Source: Muribaculaceae bacterium (GTDB lineage Bacteria; Bacteroidota; Bacteroidia; Bacteroidales; Muribaculaceae). From it: a stretch of DNA of 64,000 nt. Made by a program: the position numbers and the translations under genes. Location of the stretch: NCBI GenBank assembly GCA_017505535.1, contig JAFVPD010000004.1:1-64000 (forward strand), in the 5' to 3' direction. Positions 56,319-64,000 of this stretch are shown in pieces; the first letter of the stretch is position 1; each line of letters opens with the position of its first letter. The notes beneath the pieces were generated by a model. That model ran no database searches and had not been told where the DNA came from. It was given only the letters and a program-made list of their open reading frames with translations.

Positions 56319-57482
56319 TTATAGTGTTTCTAAAATTTGCCAGCATTGATATAATCCGCGTGGAACGTGGAAACAGCCTTTCCATTTACCTCCTTTGAGG
56401 TTAAGCAATACCTCGCCTTGACGGTTGAGGTAGCCAAACCATTCGGGGTGTTCTTGGTCCTTAAAGTGTTCCCATGTGTAGTTGTGTACACGTTCAAACC
56501 ATTCAAGACAACGTGGATCTTTGGTCAATTGGTAACCTTTGATCATTGAAATGAGGGTCTCAATGTGTACCCACCATAGTTTTTGATCCCATTCAAGCTC
56601 TTGTGTGGGGTGTCCTTTTAAGTCCATGAAGTAGAAGATTCCACCATGTTCTTTGTCCCAACCATATTCGGCCATGCGTATTGCTGTGTCTTTGGCTTTT
56701 TCAATCAAGTCGGGGCGATTTAGACGTTTGCCGAGGTCCATGATAAACCACATCGCTTCGATTGCGTGACCCGGATTCATGTGACGTCCGTCCATGCAGT
56801 CAACCAATGAACCATCTTCGGCTACATTTTCAACTACCAATCCGCCGAGCTCGGGACGCAAGAATACGTCCATCACCTCATGAATGCACACGTCAATTGT
56901 CTTTTTCATGAATTCTTCGTCCAATAGTGGCTCGATTTCAAGCGCAAGATTGCAAAGAATCATGGGAAGTGCAAAGTTTTTCAATGAACGTGTACCGGGG
57001 TGAATTTTGTTCCATTTACCTTTGGGGTTATCAACTTTTGACAATACAATGTCAAATGTTTTTTTGGCGATTTCGGCATATTCTTTGTTGCCGGTTGCAA
57101 TGCTCAATTGTCCAAATGCCATTGTGGCAAAGGTATATGAGAAGATGTTGTAGGGATCTACAAGTGGTTTTCCCTCGCGAGTGAGCGAGAAATACCAATT
57201 GTAGTTGCCATCATGCCCATATTTCTTGAGAAATTCGCCACCTTGGATAGCTGCATCTAACCATTCTTGGCGTTTCTCTACTTTATTATAGAGCATTGAG
57301 AACATCCACACCTCACGACCTTGCAACCAAATGAATTTATCGGTGTCAAAGACATTGCCTTCTCGGTCAAGGCAGGTAAAATAACCACCAAACTCCTTGT
57401 CTTGAGATTTTTCAAGCCAGAAAGGGAGCACCGAGTCAAGTAGCTCGGTTTTGTACTGTTCTGCTAACTTTTTAAAGTCCAT
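56319..57482 (-). CDS. AGE family N-acylglucosamine 2-epimerase
   Basis: It is a cytoplasmic (alpha/alpha)6-barrel epimerase of 387 residues. Conserved features include FIWLQGREVWMFSMLYN near the N terminus, the catalytic-His segment CMDGRHMNPGHAIEAMW and WWVHIETLISM. The family interconverts GlcNAc and ManNAc or epimerises related sugars; cellobiose 2-epimerases have the same fold, so the sugar is not certain. Flanked by the MFS sugar porter and susC, and with GH20 and NAGPA-type genes downstream, GlcNAc is the likely substrate. No NanA-type aldolase gene is present in the operon. Confidence 0.87.
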   Translation of the reverse strand: MDFKKLAEQYKTELLDSVLPFWLEKSQDKEFGGYFTCLDREGNVFDTDKFIWLQGREVWMFSMLYNKVEKRQEWLDAAIQGGEFLKKYGHDGNYNWYFSLTREGKPLVDPYNIFSYTFATMAFGQLSIATGNKEYAEIAKKTFDIVLSKVDNPKGKWNKIHPGTRSLKNFALPMILCNLALEIEPLLDEEFMKKTIDVCIHEVMDVFLRPELGGLVVENVAEDGSLVDCMDGRHMNPGHAIEAMWFIMDLGKRLNRPDLIEKAKDTAIRMAEYGWDKEHGGIFYFMDLKGHPTQELEWDQKLWWVHIETLISMIKGYQLTKDPRCLEWFERVHNYTWEHFKDQEHPEWFGYLNRQGEVLLNLKGGKWKGCFHVPRGLYQCWQILETL

Positions 57483-57501
57483 ATATTTTTACTGTTTTGG
57501 A

Positions 57502-58905
57502 TTATTTTTTTGTCCAATATTTTTCTATCTCTTCAAGCGATTTTCCGGTTGTTTCGGGTACTGCTTTCCACATGATGAGCATGTAGGGAACGCAACATAC
57601 GGCAAACAATAGGAATGTGCCTTGTGGGGTGATGTTGGTCAACAACCATGGGGTAAGCTGGCCAATAAGGAATGTGCCAATCCACAATGCAAAACTTGCA
57701 ATTGACATTGCAACGGCACGCACCTTGATGGGATACATCTCGCTGAGAATAACCCAAACTACTGCACAGATTGAACCGGCGCAACAAACAATGTACAACA
57801 CAAAGAACACGAGCAGATAATAGCTTGAGATGTTTAATGCTTCGCCCCAAATGAAGTAGGCCGCAATCAAGAGTAATGAAATGATCATACCCGAAACTCC
57901 GTAGTAAATGAGTTTCTTGCGACCGATCTTGTCAATTATGAACATTGCCAATATGGTGGTTATCATGTTGGCAAGACCCACAATCACTTGATAGAACAAT
58001 GCATCGTCACTTGCCAATCCGGCGCCTTTGAAAATCTCAGGGCCATAGTACAATACGGCATTTACACCCATGAATTGTCCTAAAATAGCGATAGCCATAC
58101 CTATGATCAAGGCTTTGAAAATGCCGGGTTGGAACAACATTTTTATTTCTGATTTCTCTGAACCTGAGGGCTTGCTCACTTCTTGGGTGGCTGCTATTTG
58201 TGCTCCTACGTCTTCTTTTGAACAATAGATGCGTCCGAAGATGTTTTCGGCACGAGAAACGCGACCTTTGGTAATCAACCAACGTGGGCTTTCAGGTATG
58301 CAAAGCACGATTATCAAGAAGAACATTGATGGAATAACTCCCATGCCCAACATTCCACGCCAATATTCGGTGATGAAGATTTTGTCAAAGAAGTTGCCAA
58401 GTGCTTCTCCTTCTTGTGCCAAACTCAACAATTGGTCATTAATAATATAAGCCGCAACAACACCTATCGTTACTGCAAGTTGATAGAGCGACACCAACAA
58501 GCCTCGATGTTGTGGCACTGATATTTCTGAGATATAAAGCGGACACACTATTGATGCCAATCCGATACCCATTCCGCCCACGATGCGATAAAGCACAAGC
58601 TCAATGAATGAGTTGCTGATTGCGCAACCAATCATTGAAACAGTGAACAACACTGCCGATAATATCATGGTTTTCTTGCGACCGATATTGTCGCCAAGTG
58701 CGCCACCAAAAATTACTCCAATGATTGCACCAAGCAATGCGCTTGATACAAACCAACCTTTCATTCCATCATTGAGGTTGAATTGTGCCGATACTTCTGA
58801 GATTGTACCTGAAATAACAGCTTCGTCATAGCCAAATAGGAATCCTCCCCATGCAGCTACAAACGAGAGAAATAATAAATACCCAAAATGAACTTTTTGT
58901 TTCAT
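57502..58905 (-). CDS. sugar porter family MFS transporter
   Basis: This inner-membrane symporter of 467 residues has 12 predicted helices. Sugar-porter signatures are GFLFGYDEAVISGT (helix 1), GDNIGRKKTM (loop 2-3), PESPRWLI (end of helix 6), DKIGRKKLIYYG (loop 8-9) and PETTGKSLEEIEKYW (C terminus). It would carry a monosaccharide freed in the periplasm into the cytoplasm, where the adjacent epimerase (20 bp away) acts. Confidence 0.95.
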   Translation of the reverse strand: MKQKVHFGYLLFLSFVAAWGGFLFGYDEAVISGTISEVSAQFNLNDGMKGWFVSSALLGAIIGVIFGGALGDNIGRKKTMILSAVLFTVSMIGCAISNSFIELVLYRIVGGMGIGLASIVCPLYISEISVPQHRGLLVSLYQLAVTIGVVAAYIINDQLLSLAQEGEALGNFFDKIFITEYWRGMLGMGVIPSMFFLIIVLCIPESPRWLITKGRVSRAENIFGRIYCSKEDVGAQIAATQEVSKPSGSEKSEIKMLFQPGIFKALIIGMAIAILGQFMGVNAVLYYGPEIFKGAGLASDDALFYQVIVGLANMITTILAMFIIDKIGRKKLIYYGVSGMIISLLLIAAYFIWGEALNISSYYLLVFFVLYIVCCAGSICAVVWVILSEMYPIKVRAVAMSIASFALWIGTFLIGQLTPWLLTNITPQGTFLLFAVCCVPYMLIMWKAVPETTGKSLEEIEKYWTKK

Positions 58906-58913
58906 GTGATTGT

Positions 58914-60008
58914 CTATTTAATTTCGAAATATTCTTTGTAACGATCATACAAGTGTCCGGCTTGCAAATAGGCCGATTGGGGTGACATGAAGTGGCTGAA
59001 TTCAAATGTGATTGCCTTGTCATATCCGGCACGTTTTGCTGCCTCGAGTTTCAAACGCAATTTGTCAAATTTGATGGGGAAGAATTTGATGGGCATGTCG
59101 CGGTCAAATGACTCGGCATTGGTCCAACATTGCATGCCATATTTGTCGGCAAGACGTTTGTTCACTTCAAAGAATGCGTCAAGTTCATCATAGTCGATTT
59201 GTCCATCTTGGAATGCACATGCATCTACCACGTCATGAATTCCGTCAAAGATTTCGCCCCATTCGCGTTCGTGCTCTTGAACCGATACGGCTTGTTCTTT
59301 GGTCAACGCTGACCCCGATGCCATTACGGCTTTCTTGCCATCAATCCATGGTGAAATGAATGTGGGAAGACCTCCTGACACATCTTTACATTGTTTGCCC
59401 ATTGCGTGGAATGCCTCAATAGCGCCTTTGGTTTGACGGCTGATTTCGCCACTGATGTACCAACCTTGGAAGCTTTTGTGCTTGCTTCCGTAGTTTTGCC
59501 ACACTTCATCAATGACATATTTGTTATCTTCGATTTCCCATGATAGGTCGCCGGTGTCCCAATAACGACCTGAGTCATAAAGTCCGAAGAAGAATTTCAT
59601 GTTATACTTGTCGGCAAGTGTCAAGAACATTTCAAGCAAATCTTGCGAGGGCTTATAACATCCTTTCTTTAATAAATAAGGTGAGTTATAGGTGATAAAT
59701 TTACGATAGCCCGAGCGTATCATGATAACTGTATCGATGCCTATGGCTTTCATGTGTTGGAAATCTTGATCCCACTCTTTCATGCCCCAGTTTTGGTGGG
59801 GGATATCGTGTGAGATTTCATCAAGAAATGTTCCTGTGATTTTAAGACCTTCATTTTTAGGAACGAGCCAGTTGGCTTCATCGGCTGCAACTGCGATGCG
59901 TGCTTTTTCTTCATCGCTGGTGTCGCAACTGTTCAACAACGTTTGAGCTACAATTGCCGATGCTCCTACTGCGGCAATGTCTTTGAAAAATTTTCTACGG
60001 GTACTCAT
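58914..60008 (-). CDS. DUF4434 putative glycoside hydrolase, Tat lipoprotein
   Basis: The 364-residue protein begins STRRKFFKDIAAVGAS, a twin-arginine (RRKFF) signal, and the same signal peptide ends in a lipobox-like LLNSC before CDTSDEEK. It is therefore probably exported folded through Tat and then lipidated. The rest is one DUF4434 TIM-barrel-like domain with WDQDFQHMKAIGIDTVIMI and GWYISGEIS, in which the Glu sits where the acid/base would be. It lacks the C-terminal beta domain of its paralog at 37797. The substrate is unknown. It lies 7 bp after the FAD oxidoreductase gene. Confidence 0.8.
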   Translation of the reverse strand: MSTRRKFFKDIAAVGASAIVAQTLLNSCDTSDEEKARIAVAADEANWLVPKNEGLKITGTFLDEISHDIPHQNWGMKEWDQDFQHMKAIGIDTVIMIRSGYRKFITYNSPYLLKKGCYKPSQDLLEMFLTLADKYNMKFFFGLYDSGRYWDTGDLSWEIEDNKYVIDEVWQNYGSKHKSFQGWYISGEISRQTKGAIEAFHAMGKQCKDVSGGLPTFISPWIDGKKAVMASGSALTKEQAVSVQEHEREWGEIFDGIHDVVDACAFQDGQIDYDELDAFFEVNKRLADKYGMQCWTNAESFDRDMPIKFFPIKFDKLRLKLEAAKRAGYDKAITFEFSHFMSPQSAYLQAGHLYDRYKEYFEIK

Positions 60009-60014
60009 GGTGTA

Positions 60015-61934
60015 TTATTCTTTATTAATGAATTGGCCGTGTAATGACACGTCTTGATATTCAAATGGATTCAAAATCTTGTCAATTAATAAGGCAAATT
60101 CACCTCTTGTTATATTCTGTAAATTGTTTTCGATGGTGATGTTATACTCTTTGAAAATGTTGTTGGCAAGGGATTTGACATCGGTAGTGTTGTCAATGCC
60201 ATGAGTTGAGATTATGTTTTCAATTAGGCCGATGGCATCATTGACGGTTAGTGCAATGGTGTCGTTGGGTAATTGATAGGTCATTTTCGGGTAGTTTTCT
60301 TTCAACCCGTCAAGCTCGGTTGATAATAATAGTGTATCGGCTCTTAACCACGTTTGATTGGCCCACCCCACGTTGCGACCTTCGCCCTTAAGAATTCCGG
60401 CAGCTCCGATACGCTGATAGGCTTTAAAGCGGTTGTCGTCCTTAGCTACATCAAGATATGGTAGCAGATAACCTCCGGCATCAAGTATGGCTTTTTGAAC
60501 TTCTCTCACACTCACTTGTGACGGAGAGATGTTTCCTTTTGATGCAAGTGCTGCAACTGTTCCGGCGGCGGTGCCTATTTGTAGCACTACCGGTTGCAAT
60601 CGGGTTGTGCCGTTTACGATATTTGATACCGAGATGGATTTTTCGGCAACAATCATGTTGTCAACGTCTGTCGGGATCAATGTCCCAAGTGGTAATCCAA
60701 ATGATGGTACGGGGTGGAAATAGAGACGGGGAAGCTCTTCTTCTCCGGTGTATCGTGCGTGATGGTGGTCAACCGGATAGTCGCCCACAGCTATGCTTGT
60801 GCGATACAGTGCTTCTTCTTGGTCATAGGGTGCGGTGATGTGATTGAGGGTGAATCTTACCTCTCCTTTTATGCGTCGGCTTTCACGATGATAGGGTATG
60901 AAAGGCAACTTGTCGGCTGTGGGAAATTCATCGTCGGCAAGTCCCAATGTGTTGAAACCCAATTCGGTTTGTAGAAAATAAAGAAATCCGAGCGTGAAGT
61001 TTTTGGCTTCTTTCAATGCTTCTTCTCTCTCTTCGGCCGACATTTCAATGATGTTCAAATAGTAGTCGTTACCCTCAATGGGCCAGTTTATCATATACTT
61101 ATTTCCGGGCAATTTGCCATAGGTTATCATCATCTCGGGACTCCACATGCGATCGGGCTCCGATGGATTGGTGCACAATTCGTTGATTGCTGAACATGCA
61201 TATTTTAAGGGGTCATATCCTTCAGGCTTTTCGATTGTTACGTCTTTGCCATAGTCTTTGAGCACAGCTACATAGGTTAGGTCCTGAATGATTCCGTTGG
61301 CCTCTTCGGGTGCAATGTCCTCTTTGGTCACCTCGCGACTTTCCATGCCTATGTCATATTTCACTCCGGTCAATTTTGCAATGTCCCCCAATTCGGTTGC
61401 ATCAATTATCAGCGATGCTGTGATTTCATGGATATTGCCTTTGTCGTCCGATACTTGCGCCACCCATTTGCCTTCGTTGTTTTTGCATAGGCTTTGCAAT
61501 CGGGTGTTTAAGTGTAGTTGGAGGTTTTCTTCTTTGGCGATGATGTCTCGGAATATTTTGTTTCCTACCGATGGCTCAAATTGTACATAGCTCACCCAGC
61601 CTGTTTGAAGGGCTGTGTCTGAACCATAATGGCTTATTAACGAATCTCTAAATTCGCCCCACATTCCGGCTGGAAGGTCGTTGTTCCCGTCTATCGCACT
61701 CACTCCGGCTGAGGTGAGCATTCCTCCTACCCATGGAGTTTCTTCGATGATTATGGCCTTTGCTCCCATGCGTGCAGCTTGCACACCTGAGGAAACCCCA
61801 CTCGCTCCGCCCCCAAAAATGAGTATATTGGTACTCTCCTTAGTTTGGCAAGATGTTATGTTGCAGAGTAAAATTGCGACAAAAATAAAGTTGATAATTA
61901 GATTCAAAGCATTATTTGTTCGTAAACGGACCAT
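60015..61934 (-). CDS. FAD-dependent oxidoreductase lipoprotein with SLH-like C-terminal region
   Basis: This 639-residue exported protein has a signal with lipobox ITSC. The FAD_oxidored domain (about 35-495) has the dinucleotide-binding FGGGASGVSSGVQAARMGA and the conserved EETPWVGGMLTSAGVSAIDG. The C-terminal part (about 510-630) has segments like KAYQRIGAAGILKGEG and ITRGEFALLIDKIL that resemble S-layer-homology repeats, unusual because Bacteroidales lack the classical SLH ligand. It is the first gene after the operon promoter. It may oxidise a sugar hydroxyl before cleavage; that is speculation. Alternatively it is a member of the xanthan-lyase-annotated group, whose role is unproven. 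Confidence 0.85.
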   Translation of the reverse strand: MVRLRTNNALNLIINFIFVAILLCNITSCQTKESTNILIFGGGASGVSSGVQAARMGAKAIIIEETPWVGGMLTSAGVSAIDGNNDLPAGMWGEFRDSLISHYGSDTALQTGWVSYVQFEPSVGNKIFRDIIAKEENLQLHLNTRLQSLCKNNEGKWVAQVSDDKGNIHEITASLIIDATELGDIAKLTGVKYDIGMESREVTKEDIAPEEANGIIQDLTYVAVLKDYGKDVTIEKPEGYDPLKYACSAINELCTNPSEPDRMWSPEMMITYGKLPGNKYMINWPIEGNDYYLNIIEMSAEEREEALKEAKNFTLGFLYFLQTELGFNTLGLADDEFPTADKLPFIPYHRESRRIKGEVRFTLNHITAPYDQEEALYRTSIAVGDYPVDHHHARYTGEEELPRLYFHPVPSFGLPLGTLIPTDVDNMIVAEKSISVSNIVNGTTRLQPVVLQIGTAAGTVAALASKGNISPSQVSVREVQKAILDAGGYLLPYLDVAKDDNRFKAYQRIGAAGILKGEGRNVGWANQTWLRADTLLLSTELDGLKENYPKMTYQLPNDTIALTVNDAIGLIENIISTHGIDNTTDVKSLANNIFKEYNITIENNLQNITRGEFALLIDKILNPFEYQDVSLHGQFINKE

Positions 61935-61975
61935 TTTTGCACATTTGTGTTAATTTACATGTTATTTTGTTCATA

Positions 61976-61983
61976 CAAAATTA
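61976..61983 (-). promoter_or_regulatory. promoter of the 13-gene uptake operon, -7 element TAATTTTG
   Basis: This is an exact TAnnTTTG match on the minus strand, with a TTCG (3 of 4 bases) at the -33 position after 19 bp (62003-62006). The predicted leader is about 35 nt. It is the only good promoter found for the operon, whose genes are separated by 72 bp or less. Confidence 0.7.
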
Positions 61984-62006
61984 CATATATTTCCTAAAAT
62001 TGCGAA

Positions 62007-62383
62007 ATTTAATCGTGCTTATTTCGTGTTTTAACGAAAAAAATTGTCAAAATGCAAAATGAGATAATTGATGAAAAAAAGATGCTCAACTATACAAAAA
62101 TGAATTATTAAAAACAGCGGCACTCTATACTACTATACAATTTAGTTACAAAAGGAAATAAATTTGTTTAAATATGTAAATTGTGTTTGTGGGTGTAAAT
62201 GGCCTTCGATCGTGTGAATAGAAACAGCAATCTTAGCTTTTAAAGGCTTTTAGACTGATTGGCTCTCTCTCTAAACGCCAAAAATCACAGGTGAATATGT
62301 GAATATATGTTGCGATGCTCTTGAAAATACGAAAGAAATGTTAAATATGCACTCTTCGGTGATAGATTTATTTCTGATTATTT
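62007..62383. other. AT-rich intergenic stretch without a recognised feature
   Basis: This lies between the uptake-operon promoter and the candidate small RNA C promoter. I looked for reading frames on both strands, repeats and long hairpins, and found nothing I can support. Confidence 0.6.
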
Positions 62384-62413
62384 TTTGCGTTATTTAGAAA
62401 GTATGTATATTTG
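62384..62413 (+). promoter_or_regulatory. promoter of candidate small RNA C
   Basis: TTTG (62384-62387), 18 bp, then TATATTTG (62406-62413): both boxes match, one base short of the usual spacing. Confidence 0.65.
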
Positions 62414-62418
62414 TGCGT

Positions 62419-62490
62419 GTGTTTTTCATAGTATTAGATTAAGATAAAGGTTTAAAGGAGATGAGGTGTCGTGAGACACCTCATTTTTTT
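62419..62490 (+). ncRNA. candidate small RNA C (about 72 nt)
   Basis: It starts just after a two-box promoter and ends in a strong terminator: atgaggtgtc (62461-62470), gtga loop, gacacctcat (62475-62484), then seven T. There is no reading frame of note inside. The next gene has its own -7 element at 62527, after this terminator, so the unit is separate. It could also be an attenuated leader if read-through reaches the B3/B4 gene. Confidence 0.55.
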
Positions 62491-62526
62491 ATTTCTGTTT
62501 CTGTTTATAATTTGAAATTGAGTTTG

Positions 62527-62534
62527 TATATTTG
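62527..62534 (+). promoter_or_regulatory. -7 element TATATTTG for the B3/B4 gene
   Basis: This is an exact TAnnTTTG match 18 bp before the start codon, with TTTA (3 of 4) at 62504-62507 for the -33 box. Confidence 0.6.
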
Positions 62535-62552
62535 TAAAATTAAAAATTGACC

Positions 62553-63218
62553 ATGAATATTGAAATCGAAGATATAATAAAAAATGTAGCTCCGCAATTA
62601 CAAGTGGTGGCAATCGAGGCCGATGTCATCAATTGTGATACTCCCGATGATTTTTGGACTGAATTGACTCAAGAGGCTCTCCGCATTGCCCAACTGTATG
62701 ATTTGTCGCAAATCAACAAGCGCCCGGGCATAGCTGCCACACGTGCGGCCTATAAAGCTCTTGGCAAGGAGCCCAATCGATATCGTCCATCAAGCGAGGC
62801 ATTGTGCCGACGTGCGGTGAAAGGAATGGAGCTATATCGCATCAATGCATTGGTTGATATTATCAATCTCATTTCAATGCGCAGCGGATACTCGATAGGG
62901 GGATTTGATGCCGATTGTATTCAAGGCGATTTGTTGCGATTGGGTGCCGGTCGCACCGGTGAGGTGTTTAATGCGATAGGTCGCGGACAATTAAATATTG
63001 AGGGCCTGCCGTTATATCGTGACGCAGTGGGAGGTATAGGAACTCCCACGAGCGACGAAGAACGCACCAAACTTTCCATCGCTACTCGCCGACTATTGAT
63101 GTGTATCAATATATATCAAGAAGAAATGCCCGTTGGTGATGTTGTCAATCTCTCGCGTAATTTGTTGGAGCGATATTGCCAAGCAACTAATATAACCGTA
63201 AAATATGTAAGGCCATGA
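62553..63218 (+). CDS. B3/B4 tRNA-binding domain protein
   Basis: The 222-residue stand-alone protein carries the B3/B4 fold found in the editing domain of phenylalanyl-tRNA synthetase beta chains. Characteristic parts are KRPGIAATRAAYKALGKEPNRYRPSSEALCRRAVKG (about 50-90) and LYRINALVDIINLISMRSGYSIGGFDADC. Free-standing members may edit mischarged tRNA or bind tRNA-like molecules; the activity of this one is unknown. I chose the ATG at 62553 rather than the TTG two codons upstream. It overlaps the YrdC/Sua5 gene by 4 bp (ATGA). Confidence 0.88.
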   Translation: MNIEIEDIIKNVAPQLQVVAIEADVINCDTPDDFWTELTQEALRIAQLYDLSQINKRPGIAATRAAYKALGKEPNRYRPSSEALCRRAVKGMELYRINALVDIINLISMRSGYSIGGFDADCIQGDLLRLGAGRTGEVFNAIGRGQLNIEGLPLYRDAVGGIGTPTSDEERTKLSIATRRLLMCINIYQEEMPVGDVVNLSRNLLERYCQATNITVKYVRP

Positions 63219-63826
63219 AGATATTAAAGATGTATGAGTCCAATATCAATGACCGATATATGGACGAAGCGGTGAAAACATTGCGTGATGGAGGAATCAT
63301 TATATATCCTACCGACACGCTCTATGCGCTTGGGTGTGATGCTCTCAATAATGGTGCCATTGAGCGCATTTGTCGCATAAAAAACATAAATCCTCAAAAA
63401 ACTCCGCTTTCAATTATTTGTTGTGGCATAGCTCAAGCCGCTGAATATGCGCGCGTGGATAATAAGATATTTAAAATATTACGTACATATTTGCCCGGGG
63501 CATTTACGTTTATATTACAGGCGTCACATTCGCTCCCAAAAGTGTTTAAAGGCCGAAAGACTGTAGGTGTGCGCATTCCCGACAATGCTATCGCTCGTGG
63601 ACTGGCTGAACGGTTGGGCAATCCCATTCTCACCACTTCTATTGAGTGGCCCGAAGATTTACCCGAGGAGGGTTGCGAGCTCGAATCGATTGCTTTGCGA
63701 TATGATGGTTTGGCTGAGCTGATTATTGATGGCGGAACGGGTGAGTTGATTCCCTCGACGGTGGTCGATTGCACCAATAGTGACTCGCCCGAGGTGGTGA
63801 GAGAGGGTAAAGGTTTTTTGGAATGA
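63215..63826 (+). CDS. YrdC/Sua5 family L-threonylcarbamoyladenylate synthase-like protein
   Basis: It makes threonylcarbamoyl-AMP for the universal t6A37 tRNA modification, or is a YciO-type homolog. The YrdC fold marks are GGIIIYPTDTLYALGCDA (about 25-43), the KTPLSIICC loop and GAFTFILQAS, then RIPDNAIARGLAERLGNPILTTS and STVVDCTNSDSPEVVREG (the nucleotide-binding end). The product of 203 residues has no Sua5-type C-terminal extension. With the B3/B4 gene just upstream, a tRNA quality or modification pair is suggested. Confidence 0.88.
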   Translation: MKILKMYESNINDRYMDEAVKTLRDGGIIIYPTDTLYALGCDALNNGAIERICRIKNINPQKTPLSIICCGIAQAAEYARVDNKIFKILRTYLPGAFTFILQASHSLPKVFKGRKTVGVRIPDNAIARGLAERLGNPILTTSIEWPEDLPEEGCELESIALRYDGLAELIIDGGTGELIPSTVVDCTNSDSPEVVREGKGFLE

Positions 63827-63844
63827 TTTAAAATGTGCTGAAAG

Positions 63845-64000
63845 ATGATATTGAAACGTGTATCGGCCAATGAATATAGTCAATTGCTCGGCGATTGTGC
63901 TCCTATATATAATAATGTGAAATTTGTGGAACTCAATGCCGCAAAATGCGACGAGGTGCACTATTTGTCAATCTGTGACACAAAACCTCGGCTTGGGATT
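63845..64000 (+). CDS. unidentified protein, 3' end outside window
   Basis: An ATG at 63845, 18 bp after the YrdC/Sua5 stop and on the same strand, opens a frame that stays open for 52 codons to the edge. The visible start is MILKRVSANEYSQLLGDC, and the segment VHYLSICDTKPRLGI resembles the first strands of GNAT/FemAB-type acyltransferases, but the evidence is too short to name it. Confidence 0.6.
   Translation, partial: MILKRVSANEYSQLLGDCAPIYNNVKFVELNAAKCDEVHYLSICDTKPRLGI

Noticed and set aside
56319..58905. Reading the epimerase and MFS genes as a NanLET sialic acid operon
   Set aside because: There is no N-acetylneuraminate lyase or sialidase gene in the operon; the SASA esterase name alone does not show sialic acid use.

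Overview
The window looks like a chromosomal segment of a gut-type Bacteroidales bacterium; the Muribaculaceae are my best guess, but that is an impression. The evidence is SusC/SusD outer-membrane uptake proteins, lipoproteins with acidic residues after the lipobox cysteine, type IX secretion (T9SS) sorting tails, DUF4491 and DUF4292 family proteins, few Shine-Dalgarno sites, and many copies of the Bacteroidetes -7 promoter element TAnnTTTG. Two tRNA genes and one uptake-operon promoter of this class are clearly readable. No phage, integrase, insertion sequence or CRISPR array was seen.

Layout. 1-1045: the 3' part of a BspA-type leucine-rich-repeat protein. 1162-3115 (minus): DUF4491 membrane protein and an ABC-F ATPase. 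3372-9362 (plus): dUTPase, a TPR protein, a DUF4292 lipoprotein, an EnvC-like murein hydrolase activator and an O-antigen flippase, a cell-envelope cluster. 9363-11984 (minus): dGTPase and a TPM-domain protein, with a 203-bp foldback repeat in their leader. 12656-14251 (minus): a secreted protein with a T9SS-like tail. 14559-15464 (plus): greA and a HIT protein. 15806-23614 (minus): a 2602-residue T9SS-exported subtilase. 23965-27091: threonine aldolase, a 56-residue membrane protein, tRNA-Gln and tyrS. 27360-37707 (plus): topA, a pseudouridine synthase, a lipoprotein with an ABC transporter, rsmA, mgtE, thyA, folA and tRNA-Arg. 62553-64000 (plus): B3/B4-domain protein, YrdC/Sua5 protein and one truncated gene.

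The main accessory region is 37797-61934, a 13-gene minus-strand polysaccharide utilization operon of about 24 kb. It has one good promoter just upstream of its first gene and a strong hairpin terminator after the last. In transcription order it encodes: FAD oxidoreductase with an S-layer-like tail, Tat-lipoprotein DUF4434 protein, sugar-porter MFS, GlcNAc 2-epimerase family enzyme, SusC, SusD, a surface glycan-binding-like lipoprotein, phosphodiester glycosidase (NAGPA/DUF2233), GHL10 glycosidase, calcineurin-like phosphoesterase, sialate-O-acetylesterase/GHL10 fusion, HGSNAT/DUF5009-like membrane acyltransferase, GH20 hexosaminidase, and a second DUF4434 protein. Together these suggest capture and stepwise breakdown of a glycan containing O-acetylated, possibly phosphodiester-linked N-acetylhexosamine. 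No dedicated regulator lies beside it.

Non-coding signals are unusually rich. Three short promoter-to-terminator units (near 12404, 25411 and 62419) look like small RNAs. A foldback, MITE-like repeat occurs twice, once in the dgt leader and once supplying the stop codon of an ABC ATPase gene. A cluster of very short hairpins lies at 15544-15663.
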